A stretch of 64,000 nt of DNA from Candidatus Eisenbergiella merdavium (lineage in GTDB: Bacteria > Bacillota > Clostridia > Lachnospirales > Lachnospiraceae), in assembly GCA_019119595.1 (NCBI GenBank), contig DWWS01000016.1, forward strand, positions 1 through 64,000, in the 5' to 3' direction. The notes under the pieces were generated by a model. The model was given only the letters and a program-made list of their open reading frames with translations. It made no database searches and was not told the DNA's origin. Of this stretch, positions 42,106-50,578 are shown one piece after another. The first letter of the stretch is position 1. Each line of letters begins with the position of its first letter. The position numbers and the translations under genes are program-made.

Positions 42106-43779
42106 ATGAGAAGAAGATGGAACAAGCCAGTTGCCATTCTGGCGACGCTGGCGATGGCCGGCTCTCTGCTGGCTGGCTGCGGAAGCAGCAAGGAGACCAC
42201 CAGTGGAGAAAGCGCTGCGGCTCCTGCCGAGACGACGGCAGAAGCGGGCGGAGAAGAGGCTGCGGCCCCTGTGGAAGCAGAAGAAGTATCTTATCCTCTT
42301 GCAGAGGGCGGTTCTCTTACCTATTGGCTTCAGCTGAACCCCAACGTATCCGCCAACTTCACCAACCTTGGCGACACCGAGCTTGGCAAGAGCTGGATCG
42401 CAAATACCGGTGTGGACATTGAATTCCAGCATCCCGCTTCCGGACAGGAGAGCGAGCAGTTCAACCTGATCGTTGCGGACGGCAATTTCCCTGACATTAT
42501 GGAATGGCAGTGGGTGAACAACTATCCCGGCGGACCGGAGAAGGCGATCGACGACGGCGTGATCATCGCTCTGAACGATGTGATCGATCAGTACTGCCCG
42601 AACCTGAAGAAGTATCTGGCAGAAAACCCGGACATTGACAGAATGATCAAGACGGATGAAGGACATTATTTCGCATTCCCGTTCATCCGCGGTGAAAAGG
42701 GCCTGTGCTACACCGTAGGCGGCTTCATCCGTCAGGACTGGCTGGATCAGGTAGGCATGGAGGTTCCCACCACCGTTGACGAGTGGCATACCGTGCTGAC
42801 CGCGTTCAAGGATGAGCTTGGCGCTACCGCTCCTCTGTGCTTTGACTGGTCAAACTTCGGAAAATCCAATCCCATCGCGTTCGCGTATGGCGTTGGTACT
42901 TCCAGCAGCAACTTTATTCTGGATGAGAACGGCGAAGTTAAGTTCTACGCTGCACAGGACGGCTACAAGGATTATCTGATGACCCTGAATCAGTGGTACA
43001 ACGAAGGTCTCATCGACCGTGACCTTGCTACCCTGAACGGCGATCAGGTTACCTCCAAGATGACCACCGATCAGGCCGGCGCTTCCGTGGGCTGGGCTGC
43101 GTCCCGTATGCAGGTTATGATGACCACCGCACAGGCGGAGAACCCTGATTACCTGCTGGTTCCCACTCCCACTCCTACGCTGAATGCGGGCGAGACTCCG
43201 ATATACGGATACATCGAGAACCAGTTCCCGGATGTTGGAGCCGCTATCACCACAAGCTGTGAGAACGTAGAACTGGCTGCGAAATTCCTGGACTACGGTT
43301 ATACGGAAGAAGGACACAACCTGTTTAACTTCGGTACCGAAGGCGTATCCTACAACTGGGACGGCGACTATGCGGTATATACCGAGGAGATCACCGCGAA
43401 TCCCGAAGGATGGCCGATCGCTCAGGCTCTGGGCAAGTACATCCGCGCCAACTACAACGGACCGTTCGTACAGGATATCAACTATCTGCAGGAGTATCTG
43501 CAGCTTCCTACCGCTAAGGAATGCCCGGATGTATGGGCTGTTGAGACGGCTTCCGATCACACCATGCCTCCTGTAACTCCTACGCAGGATGAGTCCAGCG
43601 AGCTGGCTACCATCCAGAACGAGCTGAAGACCTACGTGGATGAGATGACCCTGAAATTCGTTTTCGGAACCGAAAGCTTTGACAACTGGGATACCTATAT
43701 CCAGACCCTGAACGATCTTGGCCTTGCAAGAGCCATTGAGATCGAAGAGGCTGCTCTGGAGCGTTACAACGCAAGATAA
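42106..43779 (+). CDS. Extracellular solute-binding lipoprotein (CUT1-type)
   Basis: Substrate-binding protein of 557 residues. The lipobox is SLLAGC (Cys about 25), followed by a Ser/Glu/Ala-rich linker (about 27-65). The mature part resembles the large LplA/YtcQ-type binding proteins: LPLAEGGSLTYWLQ-like start, NLIVADGNFPDIMEWQWVNN (about 123-142), and repeated Trp/Tyr-rich segments that usually stack on sugar rings. AAAGGAGGA lies 7 nt before ATG 42106; upstream in-frame codons from 42067 are rejected. The downstream terminator probably makes this protein more abundant than the permeases. It likely binds oligosaccharides released outside the cell. No ATPase gene is near, so it would share an MsmK-like ATPase. 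Confidence 0.88.
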   Translation: MRRRWNKPVAILATLAMAGSLLAGCGSSKETTSGESAAAPAETTAEAGGEEAAAPVEAEEVSYPLAEGGSLTYWLQLNPNVSANFTNLGDTELGKSWIANTGVDIEFQHPASGQESEQFNLIVADGNFPDIMEWQWVNNYPGGPEKAIDDGVIIALNDVIDQYCPNLKKYLAENPDIDRMIKTDEGHYFAFPFIRGEKGLCYTVGGFIRQDWLDQVGMEVPTTVDEWHTVLTAFKDELGATAPLCFDWSNFGKSNPIAFAYGVGTSSSNFILDENGEVKFYAAQDGYKDYLMTLNQWYNEGLIDRDLATLNGDQVTSKMTTDQAGASVGWAASRMQVMMTTAQAENPDYLLVPTPTPTLNAGETPIYGYIENQFPDVGAAITTSCENVELAAKFLDYGYTEEGHNLFNFGTEGVSYNWDGDYAVYTEEITANPEGWPIAQALGKYIRANYNGPFVQDINYLQEYLQLPTAKECPDVWAVETASDHTMPPVTPTQDESSELATIQNELKTYVDEMTLKFVFGTESFDNWDTYIQTLNDLGLARAIEIEEAALERYNAR

Positions 43780-43856
43780 TCCGCCTGAATACCGGGCTGG
43801 ACAGCGGCGCCCGCAGATAACGGATCATGCAGGCGCCGCGGCTGAAAAAGCTGCGA

Positions 43857-43892
43857 AGCCGGGGAGCCGGAAAACAGCTCCCCGGCTTTTTG
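43857..43892 (+). terminator. Partial terminator between binding protein and permease genes
   Basis: AGCCGGGGAGC (43857-43867) and GCTCCCCGGCT (43877-43887) form a perfect 11-bp stem followed by TTTTTG. A second hairpin (GGCGCC/GGCGCC arms near 43806 and 43832) precedes it. Its position within one operon suggests read-through control of stoichiometry. Confidence 0.82.
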
Positions 43893-44009
43893 TGAAAAGG
43901 GTCTGCGGCACGGAAGCCTTTGCCATGCAGCGGATGGGGCGCAGGACGCGCCATGCGCTGTGCGGCAAAGGAGAAAGGGCCGCAGGCTGCCGAAAGAGAG
44001 GATAGTGCG

Positions 44010-44930
44010 ATGAAGGGGAATTCATTTAGCGTGAGAGCGAAGAAGGATTTCAGGAGAAACTGGTCTCTGTATCTGCTGGTGCTTCCGGTGCTCATTTTTT
44101 ATGCGATTTTCATGTATAAGCCCATGTACGGCGCCATTATCGCGTTCATGGACTATAAGCCCGCCAAGGGAATAGCGGGCAGCGACTGGGTAGGCTTTGA
44201 ACATTTTATCCGTTTCTTCACCGGACCGTACTTCGGACGTCTGCTGAAGAACACGCTGCTGCTTTCCATTTACAGCATCATCTGGGGCTTCCCGGCTCCC
44301 ATCATTCTGGCCCTGCTCCTGAATGAGGTACAGAATAAGGTATTTAAGAAGACGGCGCAGACCATTACCTATCTGCCCCACTTCATTTCCCTGGTGGTTG
44401 CCTGCGGTATGATCAAGGACTTCTGCCTGACCACCGGACTTTTCAACGATATCATCACCTTCTTCGGAGGCGAGGCTTCTCCGCTTCTGCAGAATCCGGC
44501 CTACTTCCGGACGATCTATACGGCGTCCAGCGTATGGCAGGAGGTGGGATGGGGCTCCATCATCTATCTGTCGGCCCTGTCCAGCGTGGACAGCCAGCTC
44601 TATGAGGCGGCTTCCATCGACGGAGCGAACCGCTGGAAGCAGACGCTCCATGTTACGCTTCCGGGCATCATGCCCACCATTATCATCATGCTCATCCTTC
44701 GTATGGGTTCCCTGATGAGCATGGGTTATGAGAAGACGATCCTGCTGTATAATCCTTCTACCTATGATACGGCAGACATTATTTCCTCGTATGTGTACCG
44801 TGCAGGTCTGCTGGAGCAGAACTGGAGCTATTCAACGGCCATCGGTCTGTTCAACTCTGTGGTTAACTGCATCCTGCTGGTAGTGACCAATCAGATCAGC
44901 AAACGGACGACAGAGAGCAGTCTGTGGTAA
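44010..44930 (+). CDS. ABC sugar transporter permease (LplB/YtcP-group)
   Basis: First membrane subunit of the CUT1-type importer, 306 residues with six predicted helices. The coupling motif EAASIDGANRWKQTLHVTLP (about 210-229) is the EAA loop that docks on the ATPase. The start WSLYLLVLPVLIFYAIFMYKP and GYEKTILLYNP are typical of LplB-type permeases that work with the large binding protein upstream. ATG 44010 has AGAGAGG 9 nt upstream; an in-frame GTG or ATG from 43920 would overlap the region after the terminator and is rejected. It is followed by its partner after 12 nt. Confidence 0.9.
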   Translation: MKGNSFSVRAKKDFRRNWSLYLLVLPVLIFYAIFMYKPMYGAIIAFMDYKPAKGIAGSDWVGFEHFIRFFTGPYFGRLLKNTLLLSIYSIIWGFPAPIILALLLNEVQNKVFKKTAQTITYLPHFISLVVACGMIKDFCLTTGLFNDIITFFGGEASPLLQNPAYFRTIYTASSVWQEVGWGSIIYLSALSSVDSQLYEAASIDGANRWKQTLHVTLPGIMPTIIIMLILRMGSLMSMGYEKTILLYNPSTYDTADIISSYVYRAGLLEQNWSYSTAIGLFNSVVNCILLVVTNQISKRTTESSLW

Positions 44931-44942
44931 GGAGGGGTTTCC

Positions 44943-45821
44943 ATGAAGGTTAAAATATCAACAGGAGAAAGAATATTCCGAGTATTCAACTACATATTTC
45001 TGACGCTGGTGGTGCTGCTGTGTCTGTACCCCGTATGGCATGTGGTCATGGGCTCGTTCAGCGACGGCAACAAGCTGATCTCGCACACCGGTCCGCTGCT
45101 TCTGCCCCTGGGCTTCAGCGTTGACGCCTATGCGAGAGTGTTCGCCAACCCCAATATCCTCACCGGCTACGCGAACACCATGTTCATCCTGATTGTGGGT
45201 GTCATACTGGATCTGATCATGACGTCCCTGGGCGCTTACTTCTTCTCCAGAAGAGGAGTCATGTTTAAAAAGCCCCTGATGCTGATCATCATGTTCACCA
45301 TGTTTTTCTCGGGCGGCATCATTCCCTTTTATCTGACGCTGCGCGACGTGCATCTGACCAACTCCCTTTGGGGACTGATCATTCCCTTCATGGTGAGCAC
45401 CTACAACATGATCATCTTGAGGACCTCCTTTGAGGCGATCCCTGAGAGCCTGATGGAAGCGGCAAAGATCGACGGAGCTGGACATATCACCATTCTTGTC
45501 CGCATCGTGCTTCCGCTGTCCAAGGCGATCCTGGCCGTTATGGTGCTTTACTACGGCGTATCCATCTGGAACGGATGGTTCTGGGCGTCCGCAATCCTGC
45601 GTGACAGAGAGATGTATCCGCTGCAGCTGATCCTGAGAGAGATCCTGCTTTCCAACGATTCCCAGGCAATGGCCGGAGGAGCGGGCGGAGACGCGGAGGC
45701 GCTTTCCCAGACGATCAAATACGCGACGATCATGGTGGCTACTGTGCCGATCCTCTGCGTATATCCTTTCCTGCAGAAATATTTTGCGTCCGGCGTAATG
45801 ATCGGCGCGGTGAAGGAGTAA
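44943..45821 (+). CDS. ABC sugar transporter permease (YtcP/MalG-group)
   Basis: Second membrane subunit of the importer, 292 residues with six helices. The EAA loop is ESLMEAAKIDGAGHITILVR (about 179-198). The N-terminal RIFRVFNYIFLTLVVLLCLYP and C-terminal YFASGVMIGAVKE are standard for this group. AAGGAGG lies 5 nt before ATG 44943. Together with the upstream permease and binding protein it forms a carbohydrate importer. The end of the gene carries the ribosome binding site of the next gene, so all are coupled. Confidence 0.9.
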   Translation: MKVKISTGERIFRVFNYIFLTLVVLLCLYPVWHVVMGSFSDGNKLISHTGPLLLPLGFSVDAYARVFANPNILTGYANTMFILIVGVILDLIMTSLGAYFFSRRGVMFKKPLMLIIMFTMFFSGGIIPFYLTLRDVHLTNSLWGLIIPFMVSTYNMIILRTSFEAIPESLMEAAKIDGAGHITILVRIVLPLSKAILAVMVLYYGVSIWNGWFWASAILRDREMYPLQLILREILLSNDSQAMAGGAGGDAEALSQTIKYATIMVATVPILCVYPFLQKYFASGVMIGAVKE

Positions 45822-45831
45822 TATCACAGTG

Positions 45832-47841
45832 ATGAAAGAAAACAAAACGGATTCAACACTGCTGACTGTGGGCCCGGTTTCCGGGCTCACGGTCAGTCTG
45901 TGCGAAGAGACATTGCAGTTTACTATCCGGACAGAGGCGTCAGAATGGAAAACGGAGCCCTCCGTCCGCCCTGTCGTCGTTACGGAAAAAGAGGAGCTTG
46001 ATTTTTCCAGATGGCAGAGGATCACCCATGAGCAGGTGGAGACCGGGTATGGAAGAGGGATCTTAAGCAGCTACCGTGCTCTGGACGGAAAAGAGGACGG
46101 CTACGCCTTCGACACCCTTTGCTGGATCGAGGAGACCGGAGAGGAGCCGGAGGAGAGCGGCGCGGGGCTGGCAGGGAAGGTACATTTTGAATGGATCCCC
46201 ATCTGTGAAAACGGGCTTTGCGTAAAGGAGGTCCGCTGGCCCGCGCCCATGGCGTTCCTTTCGGAGGCCGATGAGGAAGGCGCGGCTTCTGAAGCGCATC
46301 CGTTTTCCGGCTGGTATACGCTGATCAACGAGGGGCAGGGGCTTCTGATCCCCAACGATTGGGAGACGGCGGTGAACCGGCTGACCTTCCGCGGACAGTT
46401 CCTGACCGCAGGCGGCTACATGCCCTGGTTCGGCCAGGTAAAGGAACGGAAGGGCTATATCGCCATTGCGGACACACCCTGGAACGCGGGCGCATACGTG
46501 GATCATCCCGCAGGCGGCCCCTATACCAATATCGGCATCTGGTGGGAGCCAAGCCTTGGCCGGATGGATTACAGAAGGAGCGCCACCTATGCGTTCCTGG
46601 ACGACTGCGATCATAACGATCTGTGCAAAATCTATCGCTTTTATGCGAAGCAGACCGGAAAGCTGGTGACGCTGAAGGAGAAGGCGGCAAGGGTTCCCTC
46701 TGTGGAAAGGCTCTACGGCTGCGCCTTTGTGCACTGCGGCATCAAGACGAACGTGCATCCGCTCTCCGATTTTTACGATAAGGAACAGCCGGAGAAGAAC
46801 AATCACGTGACGCCCTTTGCAAAACGCGCCCATCTGATCAGGGACATCAAAAAGCGCGGCGTGGAAAAGCTTTATCTGCATCTGGATGGCTGGGCGGAGC
46901 CCGGCTATGACAACAAACATCCGGATTACCTGCCCGCCTGCGAGGAGGCCGGCGGCTGGGAGGGGATGAAGCAGCTCGCCGATACGGTGCACGACTGCGG
47001 CTATCTGTTCGGCATTCACGACCAGTACCGGGATTATTATCTGAACGCGGAAAGCTTTGACGAGAAGGAGGCGGTGCGCCTTCCCGACGGAACCATGCCC
47101 CAGCACAGCCGCTGGGCGGGCGGCCCCCAGACCTATCTGTGCGCCACGAGAGCGCCCTACTACGTGAAGCGCAATTTCCATGAGATCCTGTCCCACGGGA
47201 TCGGGATGGACGGCGCCTATCTGGATGTGTTCACCTGCAACGAGGGTGACGAGTGCGACAACCCGCACCACCGGATGAGCAGACGGGAGTGCTATGAATA
47301 TAGGAAGCAGTGCTTTGACTGGCTGCTTTCCAAGGGCATTCTTCCCAGCTCCGAGGAGGTTTCGGACTGGAGCATGCAGAGCCTGGTGTTCTGCCACTAC
47401 GCGCCCTATCATTTCATGCTGCAGGCTCCCGGAACGCCCAGGAACGGCATTGCGGTGCCGCTGTTCAACCTGGTCTATCATGACTGCGTGGTGGAGCCCT
47501 GGATGATGGATATTCTGGAGTACGAGGGACATGACGGAAAGCAATGCAGGGAGGATCTGATGCTCTACGCCCTCCTGAACGCCGGAGCGCCCTATCTGAT
47601 CCGGGACGGCGCCTATGAAAATACGGACGGCTCCTTCGCGGGCTGCGGAGAGCTTGGCCCGGAGGAGACGGCGGAGCGCTGCCGGGTGGTTTCCGAGCTT
47701 CATGAGCGTCTGGCCGACTGCCCCATGGTACGCCACGAGCTGCTGGATGCGGACGGAAAGAGACAGAGAACGGTCTTTGCCGACGGCACGACCGTGACCA
47801 TCGATCTGGAGAGCGGCTCCTATCAGATTGAAAAGAACTGA
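45832..47841 (+). CDS. Putative glycoside hydrolase (DUF5696-like)
   Basis: A 669-residue cytoplasmic protein. The N-terminal half looks like a beta-rich supersandwich (about 1-270, with GWYTLINEGQGLLIPNDWE). A central region (about 300-560) reads like a TIM barrel: KLYLHLDGWAEPGYDNKHPD, YLFGIHDQYRDYY, then GIGMDGAYLDVFTCNEGDEC with acidic residues at strand ends, and GILPSSEEVSDW with a Glu pair. This pattern matches DUF5696 proteins seen near sugar transporters, possibly related to GH129- or GH101-type enzymes. Catalytic residues and substrate are not proven. A GTG three bases upstream (45829) is an alternative start; AAGGAG lies at 45813-45818. Confidence 0.62.
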   Translation: MKENKTDSTLLTVGPVSGLTVSLCEETLQFTIRTEASEWKTEPSVRPVVVTEKEELDFSRWQRITHEQVETGYGRGILSSYRALDGKEDGYAFDTLCWIEETGEEPEESGAGLAGKVHFEWIPICENGLCVKEVRWPAPMAFLSEADEEGAASEAHPFSGWYTLINEGQGLLIPNDWETAVNRLTFRGQFLTAGGYMPWFGQVKERKGYIAIADTPWNAGAYVDHPAGGPYTNIGIWWEPSLGRMDYRRSATYAFLDDCDHNDLCKIYRFYAKQTGKLVTLKEKAARVPSVERLYGCAFVHCGIKTNVHPLSDFYDKEQPEKNNHVTPFAKRAHLIRDIKKRGVEKLYLHLDGWAEPGYDNKHPDYLPACEEAGGWEGMKQLADTVHDCGYLFGIHDQYRDYYLNAESFDEKEAVRLPDGTMPQHSRWAGGPQTYLCATRAPYYVKRNFHEILSHGIGMDGAYLDVFTCNEGDECDNPHHRMSRRECYEYRKQCFDWLLSKGILPSSEEVSDWSMQSLVFCHYAPYHFMLQAPGTPRNGIAVPLFNLVYHDCVVEPWMMDILEYEGHDGKQCREDLMLYALLNAGAPYLIRDGAYENTDGSFAGCGELGPEETAERCRVVSELHERLADCPMVRHELLDADGKRQRTVFADGTTVTIDLESGSYQIEKN

Positions 47842-47848
47842 CGATCAA

Positions 47849-47911
47849 AGCATAAGGCCGGGCGTTGGCGGTGAAAAGCTTCCGTTTTTTCGCCGCCGAT
47901 GGCCCGGCCTG
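47849..47911 (+). repeat. Long intergenic hairpin before the PHP gene
   Basis: AGGCCGGGC near 47850 pairs with GGCCCGGCCT near 47902, and GGCGGTGAAAA pairs with TTTTTTCGCCGCC inside. It is a very stable extended hairpin with a CTTCCG loop, between two genes of the same operon. Confidence 0.6.
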
Positions 47912-47932
47912 CATACAGAGAGGTAGACGAAG

Positions 47933-48910
47933 ATGAAAACAATGGAACTGCTTCCGAAAAATGTGACCTGGTATAAGGCGAATCTGCACTGCCACACGGT
48001 ATTTTCCGATGGGAAAATGACGCCGGAGGAGGTGAAGAAGCACTATCAGGAAAAGGGCTATCAGGTGCTCGCCATCACGGATCACGACCATTACGGCGAC
48101 CACAGGGAGCTGTGCGACGAGAATTTCGTGGCCATCGCGGCGCTGGAAACGGACATGAACCAGGCAGGAGACATGCTCTGGAATTACCGCCGCACCTGGC
48201 ACATGAACTGGTACGATACCTGCCCGGATGAAAACAGGGAGATCAAGGCGGCCCTTGGAAGGCCGGAGGTTCCCTATGAAGACATGGACGCGGTCAACGC
48301 CTATGTGGAAAAAATGAATGCGCTCGGCTTCCTGGGCTGCTACAACCATCCCTACTGGTCTCTGCAGACCTGCGGGGAATATACGAGGCTGAAGGGAATG
48401 TGGGGCATGGAGATCTATAACCACGGCTGTGAGATGGACGGCCTTTACGGATATCATCCCCAGTCCTATGACGAGATGCTCCGCAGCGGCCAGAGGCTTT
48501 TCTGCGTGTCCACGGACGACAACCACAACAGCATGGCGCAGGACGGCGGCCTGTACGATTCCTTCGGCGGTTATATCTGTATCGGCGCTGAGAGCCTGAC
48601 CTACGAGGGGATCATCGACGCGCTGAAAAAAGGAGACTTCTACAGCTGTGTCGTTCCCGACGGCCAGGGAGAGGCGCCCGAGCTTCTGGAATTCACCCTC
48701 ACCGGAAGCCACGTGCATGTGAAATGTACGCCTGCGGACAAGATCTTCTTAAAAACCATGGGAAGAAACTGCCACAGAGCGTCCGCAAAACCGGGTGAGA
48801 CCATCACGGAGGCGGACTTTGAGCTGAACGGGGAAGAGGGATACATCCGTGTGGAGATCTCGGACGGGAAGGGGAGACGGACCGTTTCCAATGCTTATTT
48901 TTTGGACTGA
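47933..48910 (+). CDS. PHP-domain metal-dependent phosphoesterase
   Basis: A 325-residue protein with the PHP fold. The first metal motif is NLHCHTVFSDG (His about 19 and 21). TDHDHYGDH (about 46-54), the Glu in AALETDMNQ, the His in GCYNHPYWS (about 140) and the late CVSTDDNHN motif complete the trinuclear site. A small beta domain (about 240-325) ends the protein. PHP proteins cleave phosphoesters or modify nucleotides and sugars; several glycan loci carry one of unknown substrate. AGAGAGG lies before the ATG. It is the last gene of the importer operon. Confidence 0.83.
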   Translation: MKTMELLPKNVTWYKANLHCHTVFSDGKMTPEEVKKHYQEKGYQVLAITDHDHYGDHRELCDENFVAIAALETDMNQAGDMLWNYRRTWHMNWYDTCPDENREIKAALGRPEVPYEDMDAVNAYVEKMNALGFLGCYNHPYWSLQTCGEYTRLKGMWGMEIYNHGCEMDGLYGYHPQSYDEMLRSGQRLFCVSTDDNHNSMAQDGGLYDSFGGYICIGAESLTYEGIIDALKKGDFYSCVVPDGQGEAPELLEFTLTGSHVHVKCTPADKIFLKTMGRNCHRASAKPGETITEADFELNGEEGYIRVEISDGKGRRTVSNAYFLD

Positions 48911-48981
48911 AAAGTTTTTGGACAGCGGATAACGCGGCTGTTTGGGAGGAATTTCCCTGAGACGGCATGGAGGAAAAAAGG

Positions 48982-50578
48982 ATGAGGGGGAAGAAGAAAA
49001 AGAACGCTCTTTTAGCAATGCTGAAGGAGGGCGGCAGGCCAGGGCTGGCCGCTGCTCTCCTTTTTGCGCAGGTTCTCTGTACGGCGCGGGACGTGGCCTG
49101 TCTGGTCACTCTGGTCAATGCTACGGACTGCCTTCTGTACGGCGGGCAGAATCTGGCGGCCGCCCTGCTGTGGATGGCTGCGGCCATGTTTGCGGGCACC
49201 CCGGTTTCCATGCTTATGAAATATCTGTCAGGGAGCTATCGCATCCGGCTTCAGTGTGCGCTGACGGAAAAATTATCCGGAAGGCTGGAAAAGGCGGAGC
49301 TGTCCTGGCTGGAGGAACAGTCCGGCGCAAGGCTTTTGTCTATCTGCACGGCGGATCTGAATACATGCATCAGATGGGCGACCTGGAATCTGCCGGAGCT
49401 TGTCCGGGTGGGAACCTATACGGTCGCCGTGATTGTCTACTGCATGGGGCAGAGCCTGACTCTGACGCTTTGCTTCATTCCGGTGATCGTCGCGGTGATG
49501 CCTCTGGTCTCTCTGATCTCCAAACCTCTCAAGGGGATTACGGACAGTCAGAGAGAGGCGGCTGCCGAATCACTGAAAAAGGTACAGGAAACGCTTCGTG
49601 CTCCGGAATTTGTCAAGGCATACGGGCTGGAGGAAAAAATGGACAGCCGCATGGATCAGGCACTTTCCGAACGGCGCAGGCAGGAGGAGGCGAGCGCTGT
49701 TCTGATGGGGCTGATCGACGGCCTGCTCTATTTTGCAAGCTATCTGCCGGGACTGATCGCGGTAGGGGCCGGCGCCATTTTCATCCTTCGGGGAGAACTG
49801 ACGGCAGGGTACCTTCTCCTATCCCGGCGGGGAAAAGGTTCTGAAGGATGTGTCGCTCACCGCAATGCGCGGGGAGTTTATAGCGCTGGTGGGAGAGAGC
49901 GGCTGTGGGAAAAGCACGCTGCTGAAGCTTTTGATGGGCGTCTACCCGGACTATGAAGGAGAGCTTCTGCTGGAAGGGCTTCCGGTACGGGAATGGGATA
50001 AGCGGGCCCTTTACGGCAGGATCTCTCCCGTGTTTCAGCAGCCTTTTCTTTTCCCGATGACCATCAAAGAGAATCTGGGCCTGATACCGGAGAATCCGGG
50101 GGCGTCAGAGCATGCCGAAAAAAAGAGAGAGGCGGTAAAGAAAGCGGAGGAAAATGTCTGGCAGGCCCTGGCCTCTGCGGAGCTTGCGGATTATGTAAAG
50201 GGACTGTCGGACGGGCTGGATACGAAGATAAGCGAGCAGGGAGCCGGTCTTTCCGGCGGGCAGAGCCAGCGTATGACCATAGCGAGGGCTTTTTTCAAGG
50301 ATGCGCCGCTGATTTTGATGGACGAGCCGACCAGCGCGCTGGATTCGGTGACGGAAAGCGGCCTGCAGCGCGCATTTGAACGGCTGAGGCAGGGAAAGAC
50401 GGCGGTGGTAGTCGCCCACAGGCTTTCTACGATCCAGAATGCGGACAGGATATACGTGATGGAAAACGGAAGGATCGTCCAACAGGGAGCACATCAGGAG
50501 CTGATCGCACAGGAGGGAGCGTACAGGAGGCTTTATGAGAGCCAGCTTACGCAGGCTGAAAGGAGGAATGAGGCATGA
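48982..50578 (+). pseudogene. ABC exporter half-transporter A, internal deletion with frameshift
   Basis: The first frame (48982 to about 49830) encodes the membrane domain with five helices, ending at GELTAGYL. The next bases encode FSYPGGEKVLKDVSL in another frame (in effect 49821-50578), which begins the ATPase domain. Walker A is GESGCGKST, signature LSGGQSQRM, Walker B LILMDEPTSALD and switch VVAHRLS. In intact relatives about 80 residues (helix 6 and linker) lie between these points. The gene is therefore missing roughly 200-250 bp and is out of frame. A GTG at 49850 could still start a free ATPase domain. It overlaps gene B by four bases (ATGA). Confidence 0.75.
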
